From Alphaproteobacteria bacterium (GTDB taxonomy: Bacteria > Pseudomonadota > Alphaproteobacteria > SMXP01), in NCBI GenBank assembly GCA_004356335.1, contig SMXP01000100.1:1-5220 (forward strand): 5,220 nucleotides of DNA, written 5' to 3'. The position numbers were made by a program, and so were the translations under genes. Below the pieces are notes generated by a model. It did not search any database and was not told where the DNA came from. It worked only from the letters and a program-made list of their open reading frames with translations. Below, piece after piece: positions 5,095 to 5,220 of this stretch (positions within the stretch are counted from its first letter, which is position 1; each line of letters starts with the position of its first letter).

Positions 5095-5220
5095 GAGCCC
5101 ATTCAGGAAAAGTGGCACCCGGTTTTCCGTCCGAATGGGCGACAAAACAAAGACGGAGAGCCCATTCAGGAAAAGTGGCGCCCGGTTTTCCATCCGAATG
5201 GGCGACAAAACAAAGACGGA
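5095..5220 (+). repeat. Tandem 63-bp palindromic repeat, two copies to the window edge
   Basis: Units at 5095-5157 and 5158-5220 are identical except at two positions (5117 A vs 5180 G, and 5129 G vs 5192 A). Each holds a nested palindrome. In unit 1 the outer arms GCCCATTC (5097-5104) and GAATGGGC (5133-5140) and the inner arms GGAAAA (5106-5111) and TTTTCC (5123-5128) surround the loop GTGGCRCCCGG. The part outside the hairpin, GACAAAACAAAGACGGA, is also identical between units, so this is a true tandem array rather than hairpins with variable spacers. The second unit stops exactly at the window end, so more copies may follow. The core matches the left-edge element in reverse orientation. 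Confidence 0.9.

Noticed and set aside
5095..5220. CRISPR array
   Set aside because: The would-be spacers are identical between units and the unit is a 63-bp tandem duplication; no cas gene is visible.
1..5220. Composite mobile element bounded by inverted copies of the edge repeat
   Set aside because: No transposase, integrase or target-site duplication is visible, and the left and right copies have different outer arms, so the opposite orientation is more simply explained by scattered REP-like insertions.

Overview
The window looks like ordinary chromosomal DNA from an alphaproteobacterium, most likely of the Rhodospirillales or a relative. Three things support this. The receiver protein carries a YVGPDRR-type C-terminal tail, which I associate with Rhodospirillales receivers. 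The TadG-like protein and the Cys-containing periplasmic TPR protein are of types common in alphaproteobacteria. The edges carry palindromic repeats built on GGAAAA...TTTTCC, a theme of alphaproteobacterial intergenic repeats. Genus cannot be fixed from this sequence alone.

Layout from left to right. Bases 3-72 hold a REP-like palindromic repeat, probably the end of a 63-bp-period array running off the left edge. Two leftward genes follow: a Sel1-repeat protein without a signal peptide (79-726) and an exported TPR protein (840-1487). A 152-bp divergent control region (1488-1639) separates them from a rightward GT4-type glycosyltransferase (1640-2887). A strong terminator, usable in both directions, lies at 2914-2954. 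It separates the glycosyltransferase from a leftward pair: a TadE/TadG-like membrane-anchored protein (3562-4908) and, 58 nt downstream, a small receiver-domain protein (2988-3503). The TadG-like gene has a 186-bp upstream region with two perfect dyads and a reasonable sigma70-like promoter. The right edge (5095-5220) holds two 63-bp tandem copies of the same palindrome family, in the opposite orientation to the left copy.

The five genes do not assemble into a named pathway. Four of them would act at or near the envelope or in protein-protein scaffolding: surface glycan transfer, a TadG-like anchored surface protein, and two helical-repeat adaptor proteins. The most unusual gene is the receiver. 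Its acidic pocket (DD), phosphoacceptor Asp and conserved Lys are all replaced, so it should not work by ordinary phosphotransfer. It probably shares a transcript with an orphan TadG-like gene. The most unusual DNA is the edge repeat family. Its core is conserved between distant copies while its outer arms differ and yet still pair. I see no RNA gene, CRISPR array, transposase or phage gene.
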